A stretch of DNA of 64,000 bases from Sulfitobacter sp043557345 (GCF_043557345.1 NZ_JBIFFV010000002.1:186001-250000); one strand, 5' to 3'; shown: positions 8,187 to 17,126, counted from the stretch's first letter. Numbers and translations: made by a program. Notes: generated by a model from the letters alone, not told the origin.

Positions 8187-9839
8187 ATGGCCGAGATTGA
8201 ACGCGAAGCGATGGAATATGACGTTGTGATCGTCGGCGCCGGGCCTGCTGGCCTGTCGGCTGCGATCCGGCTCAAGCAGTTGGACGCCGATTGCAATGTT
8301 GTGGTGCTGGAAAAGGGCTCCGAAGTGGGCGCGCATATCCTGTCGGGCGCGGTGCTCGACCCCTGCGGGCTGGACGCGCTGATCCCCGATTGGAAGGAAA
8401 AAGGCGCGCCGCTGAACGTGCCGGTGAAGGAAGACAACTTTTATCTGTTGGGCGAGGCGGGCAAGCTGCGCATCCCCGAGTTTCCGATGCCCCCGCTGAT
8501 GAAGAACCACGGCAACTACATCGTGTCGATGGGCAATGTCTGCCGTTGGATGGCCGAACAGGCCGAAGAACTGGGCGTCGAGATTTTCCCCGGCATGGCC
8601 TGCTCCGAACTCGTCTTTGGCGAGAATGGCGAAGTCAAAGGCGTTGTCGCCGGTGAGATGGGCAAAAATGCCGACGGCACCCCCGGGCCGAGCTATGAGC
8701 CGGGGATGGAGCTGCACGGCAAATATGTCTTCCTCTCCGAAGGCGTGCGCGGCAGCCTGAGCAAGCAGGTCATCGCGAAATACGGGCTGGATGAGGGCAA
8801 AGAGCCGCAGAAATACGGCCTTGGCATGAAAGAGATCTGGGAGATCGACCCCGCCAAGCACCGCGAGGGCACCGTCACTCACACGATGGGCTGGCCGCTC
8901 AACAGCAACGCAGGCGGCGGGTCGTTCATCTATCACCTTGAGAACAATCAGGTTTACGTCGGCTTCGTCGTCCACCTCGGCTACAAGAACCCGCATGTTT
9001 TCCCTTACATGGAATTCCAGCGCTTCAAGCATCACCCGATGGTGGCCGAACTGCTTAAAGGCGGCAAACGCGTGGCCTATGGCGCACGGGCAATCACCGA
9101 GGGCGGCTATCAGTCGATGCCCAAGATGGTGGCCCCCGGTGTCGCGCTGCTGGGCTGTTCGGTGGGCATGGTCAACGTCCCTCGCATCAAGGGCAACCAC
9201 AACGCCATGCTCTCGGGCAAGGCGGCGGCAGAGGCGGCCTATGCCGCGATCCAAGCGGGTCGGGGCGGTGATGAGCTGACCGAGTATGAAGCCGATGTGC
9301 GCGAAGGGCCGATCGCGACGGACCTCAAGAAAGTGCGCAACGTCAAGCCGCTGTGGTCGAAATACGGGCTCACCGCGTCGCTGGCACTTGGTGGGTTCGA
9401 CATGTGGACCAACACGCTCGGCTTCTCGCTCTTGGGCACGCTGAGCCATGGCAAATCGGACGCCGAGGCGACCGAGCCTGCGGATAAGCACAAAAAGATC
9501 GACTACCCCAAGCCCGACGGCAAGCTCAGCTTTGACCGTCTGACCAATGTGGCCTTCTCCTTTACCAACCACGAGGAAAGCCAGCCTGCGCACCTCAAGC
9601 TGAAAGACCCGAGCATTCCGGTCGAGGTGAACCTGCCGAAATACGCCGGCCCCTCGGCCCGCTATTGCCCGGCGGGGGTTTACGAGTTCGTCGAGGATGA
9701 CAAAACCGGCGAGACGCGGTTCCAGATCAACTTCCAGAACTGCGTACATTGCAAGACCTGCGACATCAAAGACCCGACGCAGAACATCGTCTGGACCACC
9801 CCGCAGGGCGGCGACGGGCCGAACTACCCGAATATGTGA
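8187..9839 (+). CDS. Electron transfer flavoprotein-ubiquinone oxidoreductase
   Basis: 550 residues, the usual length. It takes electrons from ETF, which collects them from acyl-CoA, sarcosine and similar dehydrogenases, and passes them to ubiquinone at the inner membrane. The N-terminus has the FAD dinucleotide motif (VVIVGAGPAGLSAAIRL). The C-terminus has the single [4Fe-4S] cluster ligands Cys494 (YCPAGVYEF), Cys519, Cys522 and Cys525 (CVHCKTC). An AGGGAGCACC segment precedes the ATG. It is monocistronic: a strong terminator follows directly. The ETF subunits are not in this window. Confidence 0.97.
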   Translation: MAEIEREAMEYDVVIVGAGPAGLSAAIRLKQLDADCNVVVLEKGSEVGAHILSGAVLDPCGLDALIPDWKEKGAPLNVPVKEDNFYLLGEAGKLRIPEFPMPPLMKNHGNYIVSMGNVCRWMAEQAEELGVEIFPGMACSELVFGENGEVKGVVAGEMGKNADGTPGPSYEPGMELHGKYVFLSEGVRGSLSKQVIAKYGLDEGKEPQKYGLGMKEIWEIDPAKHREGTVTHTMGWPLNSNAGGGSFIYHLENNQVYVGFVVHLGYKNPHVFPYMEFQRFKHHPMVAELLKGGKRVAYGARAITEGGYQSMPKMVAPGVALLGCSVGMVNVPRIKGNHNAMLSGKAAAEAAYAAIQAGRGGDELTEYEADVREGPIATDLKKVRNVKPLWSKYGLTASLALGGFDMWTNTLGFSLLGTLSHGKSDAEATEPADKHKKIDYPKPDGKLSFDRLTNVAFSFTNHEESQPAHLKLKDPSIPVEVNLPKYAGPSARYCPAGVYEFVEDDKTGETRFQINFQNCVHCKTCDIKDPTQNIVWTTPQGGDGPNYPNM

Positions 9840-9865
9840 GCCGTCGCCAAAGGGCACAGTCACAG

Positions 9866-9896
9866 GACCGGCACGCGCAGGCGTGTCGGTCTTTTT
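9866..9896 (+). terminator. Rho-independent terminator after the ETF-QO gene
   Basis: An 11-base-pair stem (9866-9876 with 9881-9891, one G-U pair), a GCAG loop, and a run of five T from 9892, followed by further T-rich sequence. Confidence 0.85.
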
Positions 9897-10003
9897 CGTT
9901 TTTTCGGCGAAATCCTGTCGGCCAGGGGCGACATCTCCGCCCCGCCATTGCGCCCCGGCACGAAGATGATAGCCTGCAAGCAAAGCGATATGAGGCGGTT
10001 TGC

Positions 10004-11713
10004 ATGTTTCGGAATGTCCTAGGTTTCACCAGCGTTGCGGCGCTTTGCATCGGCCTGTCGGCGCCGCTGATGGCGCAATCGGTCGCGGGCCCCTATTTGG
10101 CGGGGCGTCATGCTGCCGTGAACAGCGACTACCCCGAGGCCGCGCGCTATTACACCGAAGCGCTGGCGCGGGACCCCAAGAACATCGAACTGATGGAAAG
10201 CGCGGTGCTGTCCTATCTCTCGCTCGGGCGGGTGGAAAAGGCGCTGCCGCTGGCGCGCAATATGATCACCCTTGGCACCAAGAGCCAGGTGGCCGAGATG
10301 ACCCTCGTGGCCGCCTTGGCGAAGGAGGAGGATTACGCCGCCCTGCTTGAACGCGATACCTCGGCCATCGGCCCTTGGGTCGGCGGGCTGGTGCAGGCTT
10401 GGGCGCATATGGGGGCGGGCGATGTCACCGCCGCGATGGAGGCATTCGACAGCCTGAGCGAAGAGGCCGGGATGCAGGGCTTCGTGATGTATCACAAGGC
10501 GCTTGCACTGGCGAGCGTGGGCGATTTCGAAGGGGCGGAGGCGATCTTTGCCAGTGGTGAGGCAGGGGCCGCAGGTCAGACCCGGCGCGGCGTGATGGCC
10601 CATGCCGAGATCCTTGGCCAATTGGGGCGCAGCGAGGATGCGCTGGCCGTGCTCTCTGACGGCTTTGGCACGGATAGCGATCCTGAAATCGCGCGGCTGA
10701 TCGAAGGGTTGCAGCAAGAGACACCCGCGCCCTTCAGCCATATGCCAGATGCCCAAGCGGGCATGGCCGAGGTGTTTTTCACCTTCGCCGCCGTGCTGCG
10801 CAATGAGGCGGCGGGGGACTACTACGTTCTGCTCTATTCGCGCATCGCGCGTTATCTGCGCCCCGATCATGTGGATGCGCTTTTGCTGACGGCAAGCCTT
10901 TTGGAGAACCTCGGCGAGCATGATCTGGCGATTGCCGAATATAAATCCCTGCCTGCCGACAGCCCGGCCTATCACGCCGCCGAACTGGGCCGCGCCGATG
11001 CGCTGCGCCGCTCTGGCAAGACCGCGCAGGCCATCGAAGTGCTGGAACAACTCGCGCGGAGCCATGGTGATCTGGCCGTGGTGCATTCCACGCTCGGCGA
11101 CATGCTGCGGGCCGAAGAGGACTATGAGGCGGCCATCGCCTCCTACGATCAGGCGCTCGCGCTGACGCCCGAAACCGCCCGCGCCCGCTGGGTGCTGTTC
11201 TACGCCCGCGCCATCGCCAAGGAGCGTAGCGGCGATTGGGAAGGCTCCGAAGCCGATTTCCGCGCCGCGCTTGAGTTGAACCCCGAACAGCCACAGGTGC
11301 TGAACTACCTCGGCTACTCGTTGGTCGAACAGCAGCGCAACTTAGACGAGGCGCTGGAGATGATCGAACGCGCCGTCGCGGCCAGCCCCGACAGCGGCTA
11401 TATCGTCGATTCGCTGGGCTGGGTGTTTTACCGGCTGGACCGCTACGAAGAAGCGGTAGAGCAGATGGAACGCGCGGTCGAGCTGGAGCCGGTCGATCCG
11501 GTGGTGAACGATCACCTCGGGGATGTTTACTGGGCCGTGGGCCGCAAACGCGAGGCCGAGTTCCAGTGGCGTCGGGCGCTCTCTTTCGTTGACCTGACGG
11601 ATGCGGATTCAGAGGCCGACCCCGAGCGGATGCGCCGCAAGCTGGAAGTCGGGCTCGATGCCGTGCTGGCCGAAGAGGGCGCAGCCCCGCTCAAGGTTGC
11701 TGCGGACGAATGA
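10004..11713 (+). CDS. Exported TPR-repeat protein
   Basis: 569 residues. The ATG at 10004 gives a clear Sec signal peptide (about 1-24, cleavage near LMAQS-VAG). The mature protein is tetratricopeptide repeats throughout, for example YPEAARYYTEALARDPKN, YEAAIASYDQALALTP and YEEAVEQMERAVELEPVDP. It should be a periplasmic or outer-membrane-associated scaffold; partners are unknown. It ends in an ATGA overlap with ispE, so the two are translationally coupled, a pairing I believe is common in Rhodobacteraceae. Confidence 0.88.
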   Translation: MFRNVLGFTSVAALCIGLSAPLMAQSVAGPYLAGRHAAVNSDYPEAARYYTEALARDPKNIELMESAVLSYLSLGRVEKALPLARNMITLGTKSQVAEMTLVAALAKEEDYAALLERDTSAIGPWVGGLVQAWAHMGAGDVTAAMEAFDSLSEEAGMQGFVMYHKALALASVGDFEGAEAIFASGEAGAAGQTRRGVMAHAEILGQLGRSEDALAVLSDGFGTDSDPEIARLIEGLQQETPAPFSHMPDAQAGMAEVFFTFAAVLRNEAAGDYYVLLYSRIARYLRPDHVDALLLTASLLENLGEHDLAIAEYKSLPADSPAYHAAELGRADALRRSGKTAQAIEVLEQLARSHGDLAVVHSTLGDMLRAEEDYEAAIASYDQALALTPETARARWVLFYARAIAKERSGDWEGSEADFRAALELNPEQPQVLNYLGYSLVEQQRNLDEALEMIERAVAASPDSGYIVDSLGWVFYRLDRYEEAVEQMERAVELEPVDPVVNDHLGDVYWAVGRKREAEFQWRRALSFVDLTDADSEADPERMRRKLEVGLDAVLAEEGAAPLKVAADE

Positions 11714-12582
11714 GTCTTTCAAAGGATGGGGCGCCCGCGGCTCCCGGCGCTGCGGCGTCGCGGATGGCTTGGGCCAAGGTGAACCTAACCCTGCATTGCA
11801 CCGGCCAGCGGACCGATGGTTATCACTTGTTGGATTCGCTGGTGGTACGGGCGGGTGTCGGCGATCGGTTGGATGTGGCTGCCGCGAATGATCTGACCCT
11901 GACGGTAAGCGGCCCGCGGGCCGAAGGGGTGCCGACCGATGCGCGCAACCTCGTCCTGCGGGCGGCAGAGATGTTGGACGCGGGCGCGGGCCGGGGCGCC
12001 GCGCTGCACCTTGAGAAACACCTGCCCGCAGCCGCAGGGATTGGGGGCGGTTCCGCCGATGCGGCGGCGGCCTTGAAGTTGCTTGCGGCGCATTGGGGCG
12101 TCCCGCTGCTCGCAGACCCCGCGCGGCTCGGGGCCGATGTGCCGGTCTGCCTGACACGCGGCCCGCAGCGGATGCAGGGGGTGGGGGAGATCCTCACGCC
12201 GCTCTGCGCGCTGCCGCCCTGCCATATGGTGCTGGTGAACCCCGGCGTCGATGTGCCGACGCCCGCTGTCTTCTCGGCGCTCAGCGACAAGGACCAGCCG
12301 CCGATGCCGGAGGTGATCCCGAGCTTCGCGGGCTTTTCCGACTTCATTGATTTTCTGAGCGCACAGCGCAACGACCTTGCCGCGCCCGCCATCGCGCGGG
12401 AGCCGGTCATCGGGGTCTGTCTGGAGGCGCTGAGCGATGCGGCGCTGGCGCGAATGTCGGGCTCGGGCGCGACCTGTTTCGGCCTCTACGCCACGGCGGC
12501 GCAGGCCGAGGCCGCGGCCCGTCGCATCGCCAGCGCGGCGCCGCGATGGTGGGTCGCCGCCGCGCCGATCTTGGCCGCTTAG
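11710..12582 (+). CDS. ispE: 4-diphosphocytidyl-2-C-methyl-D-erythritol kinase IspE
   Basis: 290 residues, a GHMP-family kinase that phosphorylates CDP-methylerythritol in the MEP route to isoprenoids. Visible signatures: the substrate-side AKVNLTLHCTGQRTDGYH, the ATP-loop PAAAGIGGGSADAAAAL and the late SGSGATCFGLY. It is coupled to the TPR gene by a 4-base overlap and runs tail-to-tail, with a 4-base overlap, into the polyprenyl diphosphate synthase gene, so two successive enzyme classes of isoprenoid synthesis are adjacent. Confidence 0.96.
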   Translation: MSLSKDGAPAAPGAAASRMAWAKVNLTLHCTGQRTDGYHLLDSLVVRAGVGDRLDVAAANDLTLTVSGPRAEGVPTDARNLVLRAAEMLDAGAGRGAALHLEKHLPAAAGIGGGSADAAAALKLLAAHWGVPLLADPARLGADVPVCLTRGPQRMQGVGEILTPLCALPPCHMVLVNPGVDVPTPAVFSALSDKDQPPMPEVIPSFAGFSDFIDFLSAQRNDLAAPAIAREPVIGVCLEALSDAALARMSGSGATCFGLYATAAQAEAAARRIASAAPRWWVAAAPILAA

Positions 12583-13583
12583 CTGATCCGGGCGACGACG
12601 TAGTCGGCCAGATCAATCAACATGTCTTTCAACTCATGGTCGGGCAGGGGGGCAAGCGCCGCTTTGGCTTTTTCGGCCCAGTCACAGGCATCGCGCTGCG
12701 TCGCGGTGAGCGTGTCGTGTTTGGCCAAAAGCATCAGCGCATGGTCGAGGTCGCCCTCTTCCTGCTTGCCCTTCTCGATGGTGCGGGTCCAAAAGGCGCG
12801 CTCCTCGTCATCCGCCTTTGCCACGGCCTTGATCACCGGCAGGGTCAGCTTGCGCTCGCGGAAGTCGTCGCCGACGTTCTTGCCCGTGGCCCCTGTATCG
12901 CCCTGATAATCCAACAGATCGTCGACGATCTGAAAGGCGATGCCAAGCGCGTCACCATAGTCGTAGAGCGCCTTGACCTGATCCTCCGGCGCATCCGCAA
13001 TCACGCCGCCCACCTCTGTCGCGGCCGAGAAGAGCGCCGCCGTCTTGCCGCGCACGACTTGCAGATAGACCGCCTCGTCCGTGGTCAAATTCTGCGCGGC
13101 CGTCAGTTGCAACACCTCGCCCTCTGCGATGGTCGCCGCAGCATTGGACAGGATGCGCATCACCGGCATCGAGCCCGGTTCGGTCATCAACTGAAAGCTG
13201 CGCGCAAAGAGGTAATCGCCGACCAGCACCGACGACTGGTTGTCCCACAAAAGGTTTGCCGTGGGCCGCCCGCGACGCTGGGCGCTTTCGTCCACCACAT
13301 CGTCATGCAGCAGGGTCGCGGTGTGAATGAACTCAACCGTGGCGGCCAGATGGACGTGATAGGGGCCACCGTAGCCGCACATCCGGGCCGCGGCCAGCGT
13401 CAGCATCGGGCGCAGGCGTTTGCCGCCCGCCTCGACCAGATGGGCGGTGACCTCGGGGATGCGGGGCGCATGTTTCGACGCCATCCGCTCGCGGATCAGG
13501 GCGCTGACCGCCGCCATATCATCGCTCAGATAGGCCGCCATGCGGTCGTGCGGTTTGCCCGTTGCATCACTTTTCATCATCAT
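12579..13583 (-). CDS. Polyprenyl diphosphate synthase (ubiquinone side chain, IspB-type)
   Basis: About 334 residues from the first of three ATG codons at 13583; an in-frame ATG at 13604 is also possible. This trans-prenyltransferase elongates farnesyl diphosphate with IPP to the long chain of ubiquinone. The first Asp-rich motif is HDDVVD within the segment from FIHTATLLH, the second is QIVDDLLDYQGD, and GGKRLRP binds IPP. Chain length (probably C50 in this family) cannot be read from motifs with certainty. The stop overlaps that of the converging ispE. Confidence 0.93.
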   Translation of the reverse strand: MMMKSDATGKPHDRMAAYLSDDMAAVSALIRERMASKHAPRIPEVTAHLVEAGGKRLRPMLTLAAARMCGYGGPYHVHLAATVEFIHTATLLHDDVVDESAQRRGRPTANLLWDNQSSVLVGDYLFARSFQLMTEPGSMPVMRILSNAAATIAEGEVLQLTAAQNLTTDEAVYLQVVRGKTAALFSAATEVGGVIADAPEDQVKALYDYGDALGIAFQIVDDLLDYQGDTGATGKNVGDDFRERKLTLPVIKAVAKADDEERAFWTRTIEKGKQEEGDLDHALMLLAKHDTLTATQRDACDWAEKAKAALAPLPDHELKDMLIDLADYVVARIS

Positions 13584-13632
13584 TTTCCGCGTCCCGCTCG
13601 ACATGCCGGTAATCCGGCTCTACATCTTTGAT

Positions 13633-13848
13633 ATGAAGGAACTTTTGCGCAGCACCGACATGACCATCATCGCCTTTGCCACCGCCCTTCTCAGGGGGGA
13701 GGATATAGACTGCTTTGAAATGGACGTAAACATGAGCGTGCTCGAAGGGGGTATTGGGATTTTCCCGCGCCGCCTGATGGTGCATCCTGATGACCATGAC
13801 GCCGCCCTGCGGGTGATGCGCGACAATGAGATTCCGCTGGGGCTGTGA
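13633..13848 (+). CDS. DUF2007 domain protein
   Basis: 71 residues. The pattern MKELLRSTDMTIIAFATALLRGEDIDCF, then MSVLEGGIG, then RLMVHPDDHDAALRVM, is that of DUF2007, a small ferredoxin-fold-like domain labelled a putative signal-transducing protein. No membrane segment. It is translationally coupled to the following methyltransferase by a GTGA overlap. Function unknown. Confidence 0.85.
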   Translation: MKELLRSTDMTIIAFATALLRGEDIDCFEMDVNMSVLEGGIGIFPRRLMVHPDDHDAALRVMRDNEIPLGL

Positions 13849-14612
13849 CCCGTTTCGCCGAAGACGACCTGACCTGCGACGCTTTTCTGGGCGGCAAGCT
13901 GCACCTCTGGCAGCCGCGCCGGGGGCGGGGCTATCGTGCCGGGGTGGACCCGGTTTTGCTGGCCGCGAGCATCGAGGCCGAGGCGGGGCAGAGCGTGCTG
14001 GAGCTTGGCTGCGGAGCCGGTGCGGCGGTGCTTTGTCTGGGGGCGCGGGTGCCGGGGCTGACGCTGACGGGCTGTGAGCTGCAACCCGCCTATGCCGAAC
14101 TGGCGCGGCGCAATGGCGGCGCGGCGCTGGAGGTGGTGGAGGCCGATCTGACCGAGATGCCCCTGCACCTGCGGCAGCGACAATTTGACCACGTTCTTGC
14201 CAATCCGCCCTATTTTGATCGCGCCGCTTCGGTCCAGTCCCGCGATCCGGGGCGTGAAACGGCCTTGGGTGAGGCGACGCCCCTGCGACAATGGGTCCGC
14301 ACCGCCGCGCGGCGGCTAAGGCCTAAGGGGCAGGCGCATTTTATCCATCGCGCAGAGCGACTGCCCGAGATTCTGGCGGCGCTCCCGCATGAGATGGGAT
14401 CGGTCGAAGTGCTGCCGCTCGCCTCGCGCGCGGGGCGGATGCCGGAGTTGATTCTCTTGCGTGCGCGCAAGAACGGGCGCGGTGCTTTTCGGCTCTATCA
14501 CAGCTTCGTCATGCACCGCGGCGCGCGGCACGAGGGGGATGGCGATAGCTATGTGCCGGAAATCGAAGCGGTCCTGCGCCGGGGCGCGCCGCTGGTCTAT
14601 CCTACTTCTTAA
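13845..14612 (+). CDS. tRNA1(Val) N6-adenine methyltransferase-like (TrmN6 family)
   Basis: 255 residues starting at GTG 13845, which overlaps the DUF2007 stop. A class I SAM methyltransferase: motif I is VLELGCGAGAAVLCLG, the acidic residue follows in GCELQP, and the catalytic NPPY (LANPPYF) marks an N6-adenine enzyme. The N-terminal GYRAGVDPVLLAA is the TrmN6/YfiC signature, which acts on A37 of tRNA-Val. An RNA or DNA adenine target other than tRNA-Val cannot be excluded. Confidence 0.85.
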   Translation: MTRFAEDDLTCDAFLGGKLHLWQPRRGRGYRAGVDPVLLAASIEAEAGQSVLELGCGAGAAVLCLGARVPGLTLTGCELQPAYAELARRNGGAALEVVEADLTEMPLHLRQRQFDHVLANPPYFDRAASVQSRDPGRETALGEATPLRQWVRTAARRLRPKGQAHFIHRAERLPEILAALPHEMGSVEVLPLASRAGRMPELILLRARKNGRGAFRLYHSFVMHRGARHEGDGDSYVPEIEAVLRRGAPLVYPTS

Positions 14613-14712
14613 GCGTTTCTTTACCAACTTCACGCTTATGCTGCGGTGCCGCGTGACTTGTGGATCGCGCTGTGGTCCACTGAAATTCCACACACCAATC
14701 ATGGAGGATTGT

Positions 14713-14877
14713 ATGGCTTTGAACGCACATCTGGACACCCTGAAGCGCAAGCATCAGGCGATGAGTGAGGCGGTGGAAACCGCGCAACGCGCCCCCGGTA
14801 TGGACGATTTGAAAGTGGCTTCCATGAAGAAGGAGAAACTCCGTTTGAAAGAGGAGATTAGCCGCCTGTCGAGCTGA
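14713..14877 (+). CDS. DUF465 (YdcH-like) small protein
   Basis: 54 residues, entirely charged and helical (a probable antiparallel coiled-coil hairpin), ending KKEKLRLKEEISRL, the DUF465 signature. The ATG at 14713 is chosen over the in-frame ATG at 14701 because GGAGG lies at 14703-14707, 5 bases before it. A paralogue with the same C-terminal motif lies at 58462-58686. Function unknown. Confidence 0.85.
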   Translation: MALNAHLDTLKRKHQAMSEAVETAQRAPGMDDLKVASMKKEKLRLKEEISRLSS

Positions 14878-14982
14878 CCCTCGCCGTGCAATGCGGCCTT
14901 TCCGACCGCTGCCGTTCCGCTTTGGCGGGGCGGTAGGCAGGGTGGCCAGTAAGTGCCGCATTCGGGCTTCGTTTTCCCATAG

Positions 14983-15013
14983 AAAAAAGGCCAGTCTTGG
15001 GAAAAGACTGGCC
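14983..15013 (-). terminator. Rho-independent terminator of phaB
   Basis: A perfect 10-base-pair stem, GGCCAGTCTT at 14989-14998 with 15004-15013, and a 5-base loop. On the minus strand the stem is followed by six T (plus-strand A at 14983-14988). It ends the phaA-phaB transcript. Confidence 0.9.
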
Positions 15014-15039
15014 CCTTAAATTTCCAGAACATCCGCCCG

Positions 15040-15762
15040 TCAGACGACGAATTGCGCCCCATTGGCCGAGATGGTCGAGCCGTTGATGAAACCTGCGTCG
15101 TCGGAGACGAGGAAGGCCACCGCGCGGGCGATTTCTTCGGGCTCCCCAAGTCGTCCGGCGGGGATCTGCGCGATGATGCTTTCACGGACTTTTTCGGGCA
15201 CCGCCATAACCATATCCGTCGCGATATAGCCGGGGCAGATGGCATTGGCGGTGATGCCTGCGCGCGCGCCTTCCTGCGCCAGCGATTTCACGATGCCCAG
15301 ATCGCCTGCCTTGGTCGCGGCATAGTTCACCTGCGCGAACTGCCCCTTTTGCCCGTTGATCGAAGAGATCACGACAACGCGCCCGAATTTGCGTTCGCGC
15401 ATGCCGGGCCAGACCGGGTGGATCGTGTTGAAGACACCGGTCAGATTGGTGGCAATGACCTCATTCCACTGGTCGGGGGTCATCTTGTGAAAGGGCGCGT
15501 CGCGGGTGATGCCCGCATTGGCGACCACCACCTCGATGGGGCCAAGATCGGCTTCGACCTGTTCGATCCCCGCTTTGGAGGCGTCGTAATCTGCCACGTT
15601 CCATTTATAGGTCTTGATGCCGGTTTCTTCGGTGAATTTCGCGGCGGCTTCGTCATTGCCGGCATAGGTGGCGGCGACGGTATAGCCCTTGTCCTTCAGC
15701 GTGGTCGAAATGGCCGCGCCAATCCCGCGACTTCCCCCGGTGACCAAAGCGATGCGTGACAT
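15040..15762 (-). CDS. phaB: Acetoacetyl-CoA reductase PhaB
   Basis: 240 residues, a short-chain dehydrogenase that reduces acetoacetyl-CoA to (R)-3-hydroxybutyryl-CoA with NADPH for polyhydroxybutyrate synthesis. Motifs: TGGSRGIG for the cofactor, NAGITRD, the catalytic Ser in VVISSINGQKGQ, and YAATK with Tyr and Lys. The ATG is preceded by a near-perfect AGGGAGGGA. phaA lies 75 bases upstream in the same direction, and a large stem-loop sits between them. Confidence 0.95.
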   Translation of the reverse strand: MSRIALVTGGSRGIGAAISTTLKDKGYTVAATYAGNDEAAAKFTEETGIKTYKWNVADYDASKAGIEQVEADLGPIEVVVANAGITRDAPFHKMTPDQWNEVIATNLTGVFNTIHPVWPGMRERKFGRVVVISSINGQKGQFAQVNYAATKAGDLGIVKSLAQEGARAGITANAICPGYIATDMVMAVPEKVRESIIAQIPAGRLGEPEEIARAVAFLVSDDAGFINGSTISANGAQFVV

Positions 15763-15803
15763 GTAATCCCTCCCTCAAGGTAATGTTCTTGCAAATGCAT
15801 GTT

Positions 15804-15830
15804 TCGGCGCGCAAGAAAGTTGCGCGCCGA
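15804..15830. promoter_or_regulatory. Stem-loop between phaA and phaB
   Basis: A perfect 11-base inverted repeat (TCGGCGCGCAA, 15804-15814, with its complement at 15820-15830) around a 5-base loop. No T run follows on the minus strand, so it is not a simple terminator. It may be a partial terminator, an RNA-processing or a stability element that sets the phaA:phaB ratio; that role is inference. Confidence 0.6.
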
Positions 15831-15837
15831 CCCAGTT

Positions 15838-17013
15838 TTAGGGGCGCTCAAGGCACATGGCAACACCCATACCGCCGCCGATACACAGCGTCGCCAAACC
15901 TTTCTTGGCGTCACGGCGCTGCATTTCGAACAGCAGGGTGTTGAGCACCCGCGCGCCCGAGGCACCAATGGGGTGGCCGATGGCGATGGCGCCGCCGTTG
16001 ACGTTGACGATTTCCGGATCCCAGCCCATTTCCTTGTTCACGGCGCAGGCCTGCGCGGCGAAGGCTTCATTGGCTTCCACCAGATCGAGGTCTTCAGGCT
16101 TCCAGCCGGCTTTCTCCAGCGCTTTGCGCGAGGCATAGACGGGGCCGACGCCCATGATCGACGGGTCGAGTCCGGCGGTGGCATAGGAGGCGATCCGCGC
16201 CAGCGGCTGAATGCCCCGCTTTTCGGCTTCATCCGCGCTCATCAGCAGCGCGCCCGCCGCCCCGTCGTTGATGCCCGAGGCATTGGCTGCGGTGACAGAG
16301 CCGTCCTTGGTGAAGGCCGGGCGCAGTTTCTGCATCGCTTCGATATTGGCGCCATGGCGGATGTATTCGTCTTGATCGACGACCGTCTCGCCCTTGCGGG
16401 TCTTGATGGTGTAGGGAACGATCTCATCGGCGAATTTGCCAGCCTTCTGGGCGGCTTCGGCCTTGTTTTGCGATGCCACGGCGAATTCGTCCTGCTGGTC
16501 GCGGCTGATCTGCCATTTTTCGGCCACGTTCTCGGCGGTTTGGCCCATGTGGTAGCCGTTGAACGCATCCCACAGGCCGTCGCGGATCATCGTGTCGATG
16601 AACTGCAGATCGCCCATTTTCTGGCCCGCGCGGAGGTTCTGCGCATGGGGGCTGAGGGTCATGTTCTCTTGCCCGCCAGCGGCCACGATATGCGCGTCAC
16701 CGAGCTGGATATGCTGAGCCGCCAGCGCCACGGCGCGCAGGCCCGAGCCGCAGACCTGATTGATGCCCCAAGCCGCGCTCTCCTTCGGCAGCCCTGCGTT
16801 GATATGCGCCTGACGTGCCGGGTTCTGACCCTGGGCGGCGGTCAGCACCTGCCCCAGAATGGTCTCAGAGACTTCGGACGGGTCCACCCCGGCGCGGGCC
16901 ACCAGTTCTTTCAGAACGGCGGCACCAAGGTCATGGGCGGGCGTATTGGCGAACGCTCCGCCGAAACTGCCCACGGCGGTCCGGGCGGCGGATGCGATGA
17001 CGACATTGGTCAT
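15838..17013 (-). CDS. phaA: Acetyl-CoA acetyltransferase (beta-ketothiolase) PhaA
   Basis: 391 residues from MTNVVIASAARTAVGSFGG; the ATG at 17013 has AGAGGAAAG upstream, and longer in-frame starts up to 17196 are non-coding by similarity. It condenses two acetyl-CoA to acetoacetyl-CoA. The nucleophilic cysteine is in NQVCGSGLRA, the active histidine in GHPIGASGAR, and the second cysteine in LCIGGGMG. Together with phaB it supplies 3-hydroxybutyryl-CoA for PHB granules. The polymerase is not in the window. Confidence 0.96.
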   Translation of the reverse strand: MTNVVIASAARTAVGSFGGAFANTPAHDLGAAVLKELVARAGVDPSEVSETILGQVLTAAQGQNPARQAHINAGLPKESAAWGINQVCGSGLRAVALAAQHIQLGDAHIVAAGGQENMTLSPHAQNLRAGQKMGDLQFIDTMIRDGLWDAFNGYHMGQTAENVAEKWQISRDQQDEFAVASQNKAEAAQKAGKFADEIVPYTIKTRKGETVVDQDEYIRHGANIEAMQKLRPAFTKDGSVTAANASGINDGAAGALLMSADEAEKRGIQPLARIASYATAGLDPSIMGVGPVYASRKALEKAGWKPEDLDLVEANEAFAAQACAVNKEMGWDPEIVNVNGGAIAIGHPIGASGARVLNTLLFEMQRRDAKKGLATLCIGGGMGVAMCLERP

Positions 17014-17110
17014 GATGTGACTTTCCTCTACCTTGTTGGGCGGGGGCACACCGACACGCGCCGTCGTCGGGCGTGGGCGCTCCCGTCCCTCTGAGGTAGT
17101 GATAGCGGAT

Positions 17111-17126
17111 GCGCTGCAATGCGGCA
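17111..17126. promoter_or_regulatory. Candidate TGC-rich operator upstream of phaA
   Basis: The 16-mer GCGCTGCAATGCGGCA lies about 100 bases upstream of the phaA start, in a TGC-rich stretch resembling targets described for PhaR, the PHB-sensing repressor. The identical 16-mer occurs at 45503-45518. Assignment to PhaR is inference. Confidence 0.35.

Noticed and set aside
7952..8200. An 82-codon frame upstream of the ETF-QO gene
   Set aside because: It runs into the ETF-QO start in another frame, has no Shine-Dalgarno site or family motif, and lies in a region with regulatory repeats.
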